From Armatimonadota bacterium (GTDB taxonomy: Bacteria; Armatimonadota; Fimbriimonadia; Fimbriimonadales; Fimbriimonadaceae), in assembly GCA_018268315.1 (NCBI GenBank), contig JAFDWU010000001.1, positions 962,324-1,026,323 on the forward strand: a DNA stretch of 64,000 nt. The letters run 5' to 3'. Made by a program: the position numbers and the translations under genes. Below the pieces are notes generated by a model. The model was not told where the DNA came from and made no database searches. It saw nothing but the letters and a program-made list of their open reading frames with translations. Shown here one piece after another: positions 50,464-59,503 of the stretch; position 1 is the stretch's first letter, and each line of letters begins with the position of its first letter.

Positions 50464-53073
50464 ATGGAAAACATTACTAACTTAGACACGCGTTATAACG
50501 CCTCCGAAGTGGAGGCCGCTTGGTACAGCCGCTGGTGGCAGCATGGTTGCTTCCGCCCGGAACTCGGCTCCAACAAGCCAACTTTCACGATCACGATTCC
50601 GCCACCGAACATTACGGGATCGCTGCACATGGGCCACACCCTTTGCTATCCGGTGCAAGACCTTATCGGCCGCTACCGTCGATTGCGTGGGGACAATGTT
50701 CTTATCCTGCCCGGACAAGACCACGCAGGCATCGCCACACAAAGCGTTGTTAGCAAACAACTGAAGGCGGAAGGCATCAGCCCAACCCAGCTCGGCCGAG
50801 AGAAATTTGTTGAGAAGGTTTGGCAATGGCGAGAAAAGAGCGGCGGCATGATCCTGCACGGCTTTCGCCGCATGGGATGCGGCTTCGATTGGGATCGAGA
50901 GCGATTCACTCTCGACGAGCGCTACGTGCGCGCCGTTCTAACAATTTTCATCGACTGGTTCGAGCGCGGCCTGATTTACCGAGGCAAGCGCGTTGTGAAC
51001 TGGGACCCGGTGCTGCAAACCAGCGTCTCCGACATCGAGACTGAGCGCAAGCAGCATAAAGGCAAGCTTTATTACATCCGGTATCCGTTCGTGGATGGCT
51101 CCGGCGAGGTGACGATCGCGACCACAAGGCCGGAAACCATGCTGGCCGACGTTGCAGTTGCCGTCCACCCAAGCGATAAGCGCTACACCGGGCTGATTGG
51201 CAAGAACCTGCGCCTGCCGCTCATGAATCGGGAGATCCCGCTGATTGCGGACACTTATCCCGACCCCGAATTCGGCTCCGGCGCGGTGAAAATAACGCCT
51301 GCTCACGACCCCAACGACTACGAAGTGGGCGTGCGCCATAAGCTAGAAATGCCCATGATGATGGATGAGCAGGGCAAGGTAACCGCATTCGGCGGCCCCT
51401 ACGCGGGCTTAGACCGCCACGAAGCCCGCAAGCGGGTTGTGGCCGACCTTGAAGAGCAGGGCTTCCTCATCAAGATTGAGGATCATGAGATTCCCCTCAT
51501 CGTAAGCGAGCGCAGCGGCGAGGTAATCGAGCCACTCCTTTCCGAGCAGTGGTTTGTGAAGCAAACCGAGCTTGCCAAACCGGCAATTCAGTCGGTGCTA
51601 GACGGCAGTATTTCGTTCGTACCCGATCGCTACAACCGGATTTTCCTTGATTGGATGGAGAATATCCGCGATTGGAATATCAGCCGCAAGTTGTGGTGGG
51701 GCCATCGCATCCCCATTTACTATGCCGAGGACGGCACGTTCGTGGCTGCCTTAAGCTGGGACGAGGCGGAGAAGAAGGCAGGAAAGAAGATCGTCCGTCA
51801 GGACGATGAGGTGCTCGATACCTGGTTCAGCAGCGGCCTTTGGCCGTTCGCAACCCTTGGTTGGCCGGAGCAAACCGAGGACCTTAAGAACCACTACCCG
51901 ACTTCGGTGCTGGTCACCGACCGCAACATCATCAACTTGTGGGTCGCCCGCATGATCATGATGGGGCTGGACCAGATGAAGGAAATTCCCTTCAGCAAGG
52001 TCTTAATTCACCCCACCGTGCTAACCGAAGACGGCCGGCGCATGAGCAAATCGCTCGGCACCGGCGTCGATCCGGAAGGCGTGATCGATCGCGTGGGCGC
52101 CGATTCGCTTCGCTACACCCTGCTCAGCCAGGCGGGAAGCAACCAGGACATCCGCTACAGCGAAAAGCGGGTGGACGAGGCGCGCAACTTCTGCAACAAG
52201 ATTTGGAACGCGGCAAGGTTCCTTCTGATGAACCTGGACGAGGTTCCGAGCGAGCCCGGCCACCTAGAGGATGTTGACAAGTGGATTCTCAGTCGCCTGG
52301 CGGCAACTGAAGCGATTGCCCGCAACGCCTACGACGGCTTTGAGATGCAGGATGCCTGCCAAGGGCTCTACCGCTTCTTCTGGTCGGAGCTTTGCGATTG
52401 GTACATCGAGGTCAGCAAGCCGCGGCTGAACGATCCGCAGATGAAGAAGACCCCGCAATGGGTGCTTCTAAGGTGCTTCGAGGCATTTCTGACGATGATG
52501 CATCCAGTGATGCCCTTCATCACGGAAGAAATCTACGAAAAGCTACCGGTTCAGAAGAAGCCCGATTCCCCATTCATCATGCACGCGGATTGGCCTTCTG
52601 ACCTGGGCAAATGGCGAAATGAGGCCATCGAACATAAGATTGACCGGGCTCTGGCAATCACGAGGGCGCTGCGCGCCCTTCGGGCTGAGCTTGAAATTCC
52701 CGCGATGACCCCCGCCGCGGAGGCTTATTTCGTGGGCGATCTCGCCGGAGTCGAGGATTTAGTCGCCAGCCAGGCATGGATCACCACGCTTAAGGCCGGC
52801 AAGCCGACCGCGCGCAGCATTTCTAGCTCGGTTGAAGACATCGAGATCTACTTGCCGTTCGGCGAGGGCATCGATGTCGACAAGATTCTTCAGCGCCTAC
52901 AGCGCGAGCAAGAGAAGCTGACAAAGGACGCCACCACGCTTGATGCGCGGCTAAACAGCCCCGACTTCATCAGCCGGGCGAAGCCGGAGGTCGTTGAGCG
53001 GGACCGCGAACTAAGGGAATCGGTTGCCAAGCAGCTTGAGCAGACTCGAGAGCGGATCAAGCTGTTCAGCTAA
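50464..53073 (+). CDS. valS: Valyl-tRNA synthetase
   Basis: Class I synthetase charging tRNA-Val. The 869-aa product shows PPPNITGSLHMGHTL (HIGH), GQDHAGIATQ, the editing domain (EVTIATTRPETMLADVAVAVHP), and KMSKS as DGRRMSKSLGTGVDP. A C-terminal coiled coil (LQREQEKLTKDATTLDARLN) is the usual tRNA-binding arm. The ATG is preceded by GGGGGAT. It is probably autonomous with its own promoter and convergent with the comEC pair. Confidence 0.97.
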   Translation: MENITNLDTRYNASEVEAAWYSRWWQHGCFRPELGSNKPTFTITIPPPNITGSLHMGHTLCYPVQDLIGRYRRLRGDNVLILPGQDHAGIATQSVVSKQLKAEGISPTQLGREKFVEKVWQWREKSGGMILHGFRRMGCGFDWDRERFTLDERYVRAVLTIFIDWFERGLIYRGKRVVNWDPVLQTSVSDIETERKQHKGKLYYIRYPFVDGSGEVTIATTRPETMLADVAVAVHPSDKRYTGLIGKNLRLPLMNREIPLIADTYPDPEFGSGAVKITPAHDPNDYEVGVRHKLEMPMMMDEQGKVTAFGGPYAGLDRHEARKRVVADLEEQGFLIKIEDHEIPLIVSERSGEVIEPLLSEQWFVKQTELAKPAIQSVLDGSISFVPDRYNRIFLDWMENIRDWNISRKLWWGHRIPIYYAEDGTFVAALSWDEAEKKAGKKIVRQDDEVLDTWFSSGLWPFATLGWPEQTEDLKNHYPTSVLVTDRNIINLWVARMIMMGLDQMKEIPFSKVLIHPTVLTEDGRRMSKSLGTGVDPEGVIDRVGADSLRYTLLSQAGSNQDIRYSEKRVDEARNFCNKIWNAARFLLMNLDEVPSEPGHLEDVDKWILSRLAATEAIARNAYDGFEMQDACQGLYRFFWSELCDWYIEVSKPRLNDPQMKKTPQWVLLRCFEAFLTMMHPVMPFITEEIYEKLPVQKKPDSPFIMHADWPSDLGKWRNEAIEHKIDRALAITRALRALRAELEIPAMTPAAEAYFVGDLAGVEDLVASQAWITTLKAGKPTARSISSSVEDIEIYLPFGEGIDVDKILQRLQREQEKLTKDATTLDARLNSPDFISRAKPEVVERDRELRESVAKQLEQTRERIKLFS

Positions 53074-53075
53074 GC

Positions 53076-53927
53076 CTACTTGCCGCGCACATCATAGCCA
53101 TTCGAGCCGGGGGTCATCACGATGTCCCCTTGCTCGTCGGTGCGTAGAACCGGAACTCTCGCCGCCTCCAGCTTGCGCAGCACCGCGGCATGAGGGTGGC
53201 CGTACCGATTATTGCGCCCGCAGGAAATTACGGCGATACGCGGCGCGACCGCCTTCAGCCACTCGTCGCCGGTGGCAGTTCGGCTCCCATGATGTCCGCA
53301 GTGCATCACGTCCGCCTTCCAATTGCCATCCTGCAACGCCATCTTCTCCGCGCCCTGGTCGGCATCTCCGGTGACCACCGCCCGACCTGCGCCTTGTTGG
53401 ACCAGCATAAGCAGCGACCCCTCGTTATCGTTGCGTCCCTCGCGCCAAGGTGGAGCAAACACCCGGAGTTGAGCATTGCCAAAGTCGAAAGAGGACTCAT
53501 GTGGCAGCCAAGTAACGCTTTCGGAAGGGATATTGGCCGAGCGAAGCTGGTCCTGCAGCTTCTTGTAGCTTCGAAATTGGTCGGAAATCGCCACTTTGGC
53601 ATCCGGGAAGTGTGAGTGCAGGGCGCTTAAGCCGCCGGTATGATCCAAATCGGGATGGGTCAGGACGATGAGGCTAACCGCCTGAACGCCATACCGACGC
53701 AGCGCGGGCACAACGTAACGCTCGCCGGCATCCGTGAACTCGTCCTTAGGGCCGACATCGATGAGGACCGCGCTGGCGCCTTCCTTGATCGCCGTGCAAT
53801 CCCCTTGGCCAACGGAAATGAAGATCAGCTCCTCATCGGCGCCGCTTCCCGGATTCCAAAGCCCGACCCCCGCGCCAATGCCAACCGCGGCGAGAAGGGC
53901 AACTGCTTGCTTATGCAGGACGCGCAT
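53076..53927 (-). CDS. ComEC C-terminal metallo-beta-lactamase part (separate ORF)
   Basis: A 283-aa exported MBL-fold protein. After a short N-terminal hydrophobic segment it has the HxHxDH-type motif LTHPDLDHTGG, plus VLIDVGPKDEF, AVVTGDADQGAEKM and MHCGHHGSRTATGDEW, the conserved order of the ComEC C-terminal domain. In most bacteria this is fused to the ComEC membrane channel, which here is the gene directly upstream, overlapping by 17 bp. Possible role: nuclease acting on the non-transforming DNA strand, as proposed for ComEC. Confidence 0.85.
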   Translation of the reverse strand: MRVLHKQAVALLAAVGIGAGVGLWNPGSGADEELIFISVGQGDCTAIKEGASAVLIDVGPKDEFTDAGERYVVPALRRYGVQAVSLIVLTHPDLDHTGGLSALHSHFPDAKVAISDQFRSYKKLQDQLRSANIPSESVTWLPHESSFDFGNAQLRVFAPPWREGRNDNEGSLLMLVQQGAGRAVVTGDADQGAEKMALQDGNWKADVMHCGHHGSRTATGDEWLKAVAPRIAVISCGRNNRYGHPHAAVLRKLEAARVPVLRTDEQGDIVMTPGSNGYDVRGK

Positions 53928-55197
53928 GCGGCCTCCAGGTTAGAAGCAAACAAAGATAGAAGGCAATCGGCAGGGCGGGATGGAACGCGGGCAAACCGGA
54001 AACCACCATCCCCGGCAGGCCGCCGAGCGCGCCGAGCAGATTGTGAAGGCCAATAAAGATGGGCTCAAATAGCTTGGCGGGCAGCGAAAACAGGCTGAGA
54101 AGCGCGGCGATCGAAAGAAACGGGGCCAAAAAGACGATGCCTGCTGAAATAACCGCCTGAAACAGCGGGACTTGCCCGAACCAGAAGATATAGAGGGGCG
54201 CTATGGCTAAATACACTATTCCTGAGCCCGCCAGCATCCTTGGCAAGCCGTGGAAGCGCGAAAGTCGCGACGCATACAGGCCGAGCGCGGTTAGCGCCGC
54301 CGCGCTGGATTGAAACGAGAATGTGAACGCCCAATCCGGACGATAAATCAAGCAAATGATGCCGCTGAGCGCGAACGCGGACATTAGGTCGGGAACGCGG
54401 CCGATCGATGGCCCGAAGCCGAGGATCATGAACATCAATCCCGCCCGAAGCGCCGTCACCTGGAATCCCGTCATTGCCCAATAGCCGAATAGCAGCACCC
54501 CTGCAAACGCGAGCTGAGCCTTCCAAGGAATAGGAAGCAGCCGAGCAAGCAGCATCGCGCAGTACCCCACCAAATACACGTGCAGGCTCCCTGCGGTTAG
54601 GCGGTTGAAAGGACCCGAGCCTTCTTCGCGCGGCAGAGTCTGAGGAGAGCGAAGCACAAGAGCCTCCGCCATCTCATTGGCGGGTGGCGCCAAGTTGCGA
54701 TTCCACTGCTCTTCCATCCAACCGGGCACATCGGCCGCCCACCTTAGCTGAATGCTTGAATCCGGAACAGGCCGCACCGAAGAAGGATGCCGGATGGTGC
54801 CGCCATACTGGCTAGGCTCATCGGTGTCGCGCGAAAGAATCCCTTCAACCGCCACTTTATCCCCAATCTGTGGGGAATAATCGCCCTCAATAGCGACCTT
54901 AATCCACCCTCCATCGGATCGCAGCGAAACAATCTTCGCAAGATTTGGCGCGCGTTGGGTCACGGCCATCACCATGCCAAGCACCTCGACCCGCTTCGAT
55001 TTCTCCGCCGGCGGATGAGGGCCGATCCAGAGCCCCAATAATCCAAACAGCAAAGCGAAAAGAACCCGCTTATCGAAGACAAAGAGCGCCAACGCAACCA
55101 GCCACAGCGCCGACCACGGGTGATACCAGAGCGTTGAGCCCACCGCCATGGCCGCAAAAGCGGAAACCAAAGGCCGCGCCCGCAGCCAGTCTCTCAT
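53911..55197 (-). CDS. comEC: ComEC/Rec2 N-terminal channel part (separate ORF)
   Basis: A 428-aa membrane protein made of N-terminal helices, an OB-like domain (about 60-150: GWIKVAIEGDYSPQIGDKVAVEGILS) and the competence domain with about eight helices (FNRLTAGSLHVYLVGYCAMLLARL, GFQVTALRAGLMFMILGF). The R-A-x-x-M-x-x-I pattern in the latter is typical of ComEC. The MBL part is encoded separately downstream. It probably forms the DNA-uptake channel in the inner membrane. It overlaps dciA by ATGA. Two full-length ORFs rather than a frameshift are likely because each has its own start and signal. Confidence 0.85.
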   Translation of the reverse strand: MRDWLRARPLVSAFAAMAVGSTLWYHPWSALWLVALALFVFDKRVLFALLFGLLGLWIGPHPPAEKSKRVEVLGMVMAVTQRAPNLAKIVSLRSDGGWIKVAIEGDYSPQIGDKVAVEGILSRDTDEPSQYGGTIRHPSSVRPVPDSSIQLRWAADVPGWMEEQWNRNLAPPANEMAEALVLRSPQTLPREEGSGPFNRLTAGSLHVYLVGYCAMLLARLLPIPWKAQLAFAGVLLFGYWAMTGFQVTALRAGLMFMILGFGPSIGRVPDLMSAFALSGIICLIYRPDWAFTFSFQSSAAALTALGLYASRLSRFHGLPRMLAGSGIVYLAIAPLYIFWFGQVPLFQAVISAGIVFLAPFLSIAALLSLFSLPAKLFEPIFIGLHNLLGALGGLPGMVVSGLPAFHPALPIAFYLCLLLTWRPHARPA

Positions 55198-55598
55198 TGC
55201 TTCTTGAGCCGGCGCTCCGCGAGTTCTTGAATAGATTTGCCCTTCAAAGTTGCACGGTACGCAAGCCGAATCGCCTCGCCCTTGTCTTCTTCATGGGGCT
55301 CCTCGCCACGCTTTTGCTTGACTTCAAATCGCAGGTCCGTGAACAAGTCTTTCTCTTGCGCCGCGGAGTTTAGGCGCTCGATCAGATCAAGTTTTCTTAA
55401 TCGAAGTTCTTGAGACCAAGCCGAGCCGGCAACGGAGATCCAAAGCACGCCTTGGTCATATCGGCTGGGCTGGGCTTTCTCGGCGATGAAATCGCCAACG
55501 ATCGAAGGCCAATTGCGGAGGCAAGCTCCCGCTCGGGCGGCGCGAAGCACCTCAGTGCGATCAATCGCCTTATCCAGCAGTTTGCCCGCGTGCCGCAT
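55194..55598 (-). CDS. dciA: DciA family (DUF721) replication protein
   Basis: A 134-aa protein with the DUF721 core: LRNWPSIVGDFIAEKAQPSRYDQGVLWISVAGSAWSQELRLRKLDLIERLN. DciA is the ancestral helicase operator that helps DnaB load at origins in bacteria lacking DnaC/DnaI. It lies 13 bp after recF, a common neighbour, and overlaps the comEC channel gene by 4 bp (ATGA). The charged C-terminus (KQKRGEEPHEEDKGEAIR) is probably flexible. Confidence 0.88.
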   Translation of the reverse strand: MRHAGKLLDKAIDRTEVLRAARAGACLRNWPSIVGDFIAEKAQPSRYDQGVLWISVAGSAWSQELRLRKLDLIERLNSAAQEKDLFTDLRFEVKQKRGEEPHEEDKGEAIRLAYRATLKGKSIQELAERRLKKQ

Positions 55599-55611
55599 GA
55601 TCCGTATTCTA

Positions 55612-56703
55612 CTAATTTCGGCGTACTAGCTTGCCCGCTTCCACTTCAAACGCCACCGCGACTTTCCCTATCGCGTCCCCCACGGCTTCAAGTTCAGTGC
55701 AAGTCAGCAGGGCCTGCGATGCCCGCCGTGAAACCGCTTCCGAAAGCAGCTTGCGACGAGTTGCGTCCAGATCGCTCAGCATGTCGTCCAGCAGAAGAAT
55801 AGGCGGATCGCCAAGCACGTTGGAAGCGACTTCCATGGAACCTATTTGGTAGGCAATCAGCGTCGTTCTCTGCTGCCCCTGCGAGCCAAACAGCCGCACT
55901 TCTTTGCCATCGATCAAAAGCACCACGTCGTCTCGATGCGGCCCCACCGAGGTCCCTCCCCGCGCAAGATCGGCCCGCCGCGCCCCCTCCAGTGCCCGCA
56001 GGAGCTCCTCTGCGCTTGTGGAGGCGTCGCAAGGCGCATAGTTCATCGAAAGGTGCTCGTTACGGCCAATTTCTTCATGAGCTGCCGCCGCAATCGGCTG
56101 CAGGTCCTTCAAATACTGGAGCCGTGCATTCCTCAGCGAAGAACCGTGCTGGGCGATTTCAATCTCCCAAGGCTCCATTTCGGCGGCCGAAGGCATGTAA
56201 TCGCGCTCTTTCAGAAGGGCGTTGCGCTGCTCAACCGCCCGCTTGTAGATCGTCAAATCGCGCAAATAGCTTGGATATAGCGCGCTTAGCGCCAGATCCA
56301 GTGCTAAACGCCGGTCAGCGGGTTCGCCGCGAACGAACGCCAAGTCCTCGGTAGTGATACAAACCGAAGGCAAGCGGCCAAGCAAATCCGCCGCCCTTGG
56401 GAGGTGGTTTCGATTCAATGCCGCTCGCTTGCGGCCGCTCAAAGGAACCGAAATCGAAATATGCGCGCCGTCAAGGAGCTCTCCTTCCACGAATGCAAAT
56501 TCAGCGCCTGATCGAACGACCTCATGATCCTTTTTCCCCCGCAGAATCCGCGTTGTGGAAAGCAAGGCGATCGACTCAAGCAGATTCGTCTTGCCCTGGG
56601 CATTTCGCCCATAAAACACGTTGAAGCCAGGCGCCAATTCAAGGTCCAGATGCTCGTAGTTCCGATAGTTCTCCAGCCGCAGGTGGCTCAGTCCAAAGCC
56701 CAT
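55612..56703 (-). CDS. recF: DNA replication/repair protein RecF
   Basis: SMC/ABC-like ATPase that loads RecA on gapped DNA with RecO and RecR. Of normal length at 363 aa. Walker A is YGRNAQGKTNLLESIALL, the signature region is around GGTSVGPHRDD, and Walker B is PPILLLDDMLSDLD. The N-terminus MGFGLSHLRLENYRNYEHLDLEL is typical. The ATG is followed upstream by a DnaA-box-rich intergenic region; dnaA and dnaN, usual companions, are not next to it. Confidence 0.96.
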   Translation of the reverse strand: MGFGLSHLRLENYRNYEHLDLELAPGFNVFYGRNAQGKTNLLESIALLSTTRILRGKKDHEVVRSGAEFAFVEGELLDGAHISISVPLSGRKRAALNRNHLPRAADLLGRLPSVCITTEDLAFVRGEPADRRLALDLALSALYPSYLRDLTIYKRAVEQRNALLKERDYMPSAAEMEPWEIEIAQHGSSLRNARLQYLKDLQPIAAAAHEEIGRNEHLSMNYAPCDASTSAEELLRALEGARRADLARGGTSVGPHRDDVVLLIDGKEVRLFGSQGQQRTTLIAYQIGSMEVASNVLGDPPILLLDDMLSDLDATRRKLLSEAVSRRASQALLTCTELEAVGDAIGKVAVAFEVEAGKLVRRN

Positions 56704-56993
56704 GCGCTATCCACACCCGGAATTTAAAAAGATAGAGAGATAGAGATCAAGACTACTATTATTCTTAGGGGCAGTCTCCACTGTGGATAACTTCAATCGA
56801 GCCTGAGAAAGCTTAACAAATCCTAAGGTATTTGAATCTACGAAGTGAAGATCAGGTGTTAACTTGGGTGTGGAAAACCATGTGGATAAACCACCGTTAT
56901 GTAGAAGTTTTTGGCAGTGTCTTTTCAACACTGTTTGGCCCTTCGGGATATCCACAATCCATTCACACTCATCTCACAACAACCCGTGGATAC
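56704..56993. other. oriC: Candidate replication origin (oriC) with DnaA boxes
   Basis: In the non-coding gap upstream of recF there are two perfect DnaA boxes, TGTGGATAA at 56782-56790 and 56881-56889, and several one- or two-mismatch boxes: CTATCCACA 56707-56715, TGTGGAAAA 56869-56877, ATATCCACA 56948-56956, and CGTGGATAC 56985-56993 (the last in the RDD gene end). Read on the minus strand, the perfect box at 56790-56782 is followed by a GC-rich spacer and then TAA-GAA-TAA-TAG-TAG (about 56766-56752), matching DnaA-trios, and then an AT-rich tract to about 56720. This is box/GC-spacer/trio/unwinding-region order as in Bacillus. recF-dciA next door supports an origin. Confidence 0.8.
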
Positions 56994-57699
56994 GCCCATA
57001 TTTCATTACCGTAGCTTCCAGCATGAAGATCGGATGGATGCCGGCGGGCTGGGGAACGCCGCGCTTGCGCGCAATCGGCAAATAGACCTCATTGATCATC
57101 TTCTGCTGAACCGCCGCAGGCAGCTCGTAGAACCGATCCGCAAGCTGCTTCAGCGCCACGTATTCGTCGTTCGTCATGCCTCGCAGTTCGCCGACCTGGT
57201 CCTCCATTGCGTGAATTCCTGCCTGATGCGGCGCCACCGCCATGATGTTGGAAGGCTGCCTGACTGAGACCACGACCGTGCCCGCGATGATATCGCCAAG
57301 TCTCTGGCAGCGAGGATTGAGAAATGTGGTGACATAGCCTGCCGCGTAGAATCCGGGAAGGAAGTCTGCCATGCGCATGAGGTTTCGCCCGACCGCCGCG
57401 CCTCCGGTGAGCGGTGTCCCGTCCGCCATTCGTGTCCGGATTCTCAGGGCGAGCTTGCCGATCGTCTTGCCGTTCCACAGCCACTCAAGCAGGATGAAAT
57501 ATAGGAATGGGAACGCGACGAGGACCGGCATTAAGGGAACGATCGTGTTCGTAAAGGCCGCGAGCATGATGAGCGCGGTGAGAATTGCGTAGATAATCAC
57601 CGCATCGATGAGCTGGGCGGCGATGCGGGACCCAAGAGAAGCTAACGGAAGGCTGAGAAGCGCCTTTTCAGGGCTCAATAGGTACAGCTCTTGCGCCAC
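56974..57699 (-). CDS. RDD family membrane protein
   Basis: A 241-aa protein with the RDD domain in residues about 20-150: RIAAQLIDAVIIYAIL contains the R..D pattern of helix 1, and LEWLWNGKTIGKLALRIRTRM and GDIIAGTVVVSV follow. About four helices. The C-terminal 90 residues are soluble and helical (LKQLADRFYELPAAVQQKMINEVYLPIARK). RDD proteins include ion exchangers but mostly lack a known role. The end of the gene holds a degenerate DnaA box. Confidence 0.85.
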   Translation of the reverse strand: MAQELYLLSPEKALLSLPLASLGSRIAAQLIDAVIIYAILTALIMLAAFTNTIVPLMPVLVAFPFLYFILLEWLWNGKTIGKLALRIRTRMADGTPLTGGAAVGRNLMRMADFLPGFYAAGYVTTFLNPRCQRLGDIIAGTVVVSVRQPSNIMAVAPHQAGIHAMEDQVGELRGMTNDEYVALKQLADRFYELPAAVQQKMINEVYLPIARKRGVPQPAGIHPIFMLEATVMKYGRIHGLL

Positions 57700-57708
57700 C
57701 CTTTGATC

Positions 57709-58359
57709 CTACCACCGAGACAATTCTTCGTAGGTGATCTCGCCTACCGAATTGAACACCCGGTCCGCCCCGCTGAGGTCTAACTGCTTGGTAAGGCTGT
57801 TCGGCACCGCGAAGCATCTGAGTCCGGCGGCCTTCGCCGCCGCGATGCCCTTGGGAGAGTCTTCGATCGCAACCGCTTGCGGTCCAAACTGCCGTTTTGC
57901 CGCCAAATATAGGTCAGGCGCAGGCTTGGTCGGCAGACTTTCGCTGCGGCAAATCAGCGCTTGGAAATAATCGACAAGTCCCAGGCGAGAAAGGTGCCCA
58001 AAAACCCACGGATGGCGGGAGCTGGATACCACAGCAAGCGGCACAAACCTCGCTCTTAGCTCCTGCAACAGCTCTTGAACCCCCGGCATAACCGGCTGCT
58101 GCTCAATCATCGCATGACGCTTTATGCGGTTCGCCTCTTCAAGCTCAGCATGGTTAATGGGCCGGCCCAACATTCTTTCTAGGTGGGTGAGCGGGAGTCG
58201 GCCGATCTCGGTGCCCGCCTCGCCAATCATCCTCTGCCAGATCTCGTCGGGGAATTCAAGGCCGTGGTCCGCGTAAAGATGCTGCCAGGCGATGACTTCC
58301 GGCGTTTCCGTATCGAGAATTAGGCCGTCGAAGTCGAAAAAGACTGCGTCCAGACTCAC
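57709..58359 (-). CDS. HAD superfamily hydrolase (beta-phosphoglucomutase-like)
   Basis: A 216-aa HAD phosphatase with motif I FFDFDGLILDTE (nucleophile Asp and acid/base Asp), motif II VVSSSRHP, motif III Lys in LPTKPAPDLYL and motif IV IEDSPKGIAAAKAAG. The alpha-helical cap after motif I and the DGLILDTET string place it in the phosphoglucomutase/phosphatase subgroup. Substrate is unknown. It overlaps the M42 peptidase gene by ATGA, so a shared metabolic step is possible. Confidence 0.9.
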   Translation of the reverse strand: MSLDAVFFDFDGLILDTETPEVIAWQHLYADHGLEFPDEIWQRMIGEAGTEIGRLPLTHLERMLGRPINHAELEEANRIKRHAMIEQQPVMPGVQELLQELRARFVPLAVVSSSRHPWVFGHLSRLGLVDYFQALICRSESLPTKPAPDLYLAAKRQFGPQAVAIEDSPKGIAAAKAAGLRCFAVPNSLTKQLDLSGADRVFNSVGEITYEELSRW

Positions 58360-59405
58360 TCGTCTTCCATCAAGTATTCGGCAAGCAGAAGAGCCGTGTC
58401 GCGGAGCGCTTCGGTGTGCGTTCGCTCGTAGCCGTGGCTGGTATCGACTCCGGGGCCGATTAGGGCGACCTGGGCGGTGCCGCCCGCTCGCCAGTAGGCG
58501 GAGCCATCTGAGCCGTAGCGCGGGTAGATGTCCGTTCGCAGATCAATGCCTCGGTGATCAGCGATCGCGCGCAGGCGGTCGGTGAGCGCTTTACTGTATG
58601 GCCCAGAGCTATCCTTTGTGCAGATTGAGCAGTGGTGCTCGTCGCCATTCTGGCCAACGCCCACGCAGGCCATGTCGAGGATGAGAAATTCGTCCAAGTC
58701 AGGCGGCATGGAGTCCGCGCCGCCGTGCCCGACCTCCTCATAGTTGCTGATGAGCAGGTAAGTGTCGTCTGCAGGCGCGACGCCTGCATCTTTCAGCGCC
58801 TTGAAGCTGGCCAGCGCGATGGCAACGCACGCCTTGTCATCCAGGAAGCGGGAGCGAACGAAGCCGCTTTCGCTTACTTCCACCCTCGGGTCGAAGTAGA
58901 CGAAGTCGCCGACCTCGATTCCCAGCAGCCGAGTTTCCTCACGAGAGCGCGTACGCTCGTCAATTCTAATTTCCAGGCTCTGGTCGTCGCGCTGGGTTCT
59001 AATGCCTTCTGGATTCACGTGGACCGCGCCGTTTGTCAGGACGATCGAGCCCCTAATCTGCCTTCCGCCTGAGGTTGCAATCGTGACTCCCTCGCTTTCC
59101 ACCGTCGGCCACATCACGCCGTTGAGGGCGGTCATTCTCAGCCTGCCGCTCGGCTTGATTTCCGCGACCATCGCGCCAAGGGTGTCGACGTGGGCGGAGA
59201 CGCCGCGCTTGCGGGTGCTGCGGATGCCGTCGATCTTGGCAAGCAGCGCGCCTTTCTTCGTGCGCTGCGCGGTGATCCCCATGGCCTCCAGCTCTTGCTG
59301 CACGAACGAGATCGCCCATTCGGTATCGCCGGTCGGGCTTGGCGTGTTCAGCAGGTCCTGCAGGGTTTGGACGAGATAGTGAGTATCGATTTCGAATCTG
59401 GCCAT
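58356..59405 (-). CDS. M42 family metallopeptidase
   Basis: A 349-aa M42 aminopeptidase/deacetylase-like protein. Metal ligands: H in GVSAHVDTLGAMV, D in FLDDKACVAIAL, E-E in ISNYEEVGHGG, D in LILDMACVG, and H near the C-terminus (HGYERTH). The inserted beta domain (about 90-170) is present. ATG 59405 is my choice (MARFEIDTHYLVQTLQ); TTG 59435 would extend it by ten. It is coupled to the HAD gene. Some M42 proteins accompany osmoprotectant dipeptide synthesis, but no such genes are here. Confidence 0.87.
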   Translation of the reverse strand: MARFEIDTHYLVQTLQDLLNTPSPTGDTEWAISFVQQELEAMGITAQRTKKGALLAKIDGIRSTRKRGVSAHVDTLGAMVAEIKPSGRLRMTALNGVMWPTVESEGVTIATSGGRQIRGSIVLTNGAVHVNPEGIRTQRDDQSLEIRIDERTRSREETRLLGIEVGDFVYFDPRVEVSESGFVRSRFLDDKACVAIALASFKALKDAGVAPADDTYLLISNYEEVGHGGADSMPPDLDEFLILDMACVGVGQNGDEHHCSICTKDSSGPYSKALTDRLRAIADHRGIDLRTDIYPRYGSDGSAYWRAGGTAQVALIGPGVDTSHGYERTHTEALRDTALLLAEYLMEDE

Positions 59406-59503
59406 AGTGGGTTTGCGAGTGAAAGGATACTCCAACGGGTGTTTACAGGCGCAAAGATGCTCGGATCACCAATTAATGAATTAATATAGAGATTACAGGC
59501 GTT

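Noticed and set aside
55605-55618. TAGTAGAA on the minus strand before dciA
   Set aside because: It is made by the recF stop codon context and lies inside an operon, so it is probably coincidence.
56752-56766. TAGTAG words upstream of recF as another damage-motif site
   Set aside because: They form part of a three-base periodic TAA/TAG array next to a perfect DnaA box, which fits DnaA-trios better, and recF is not usually SOS controlled.
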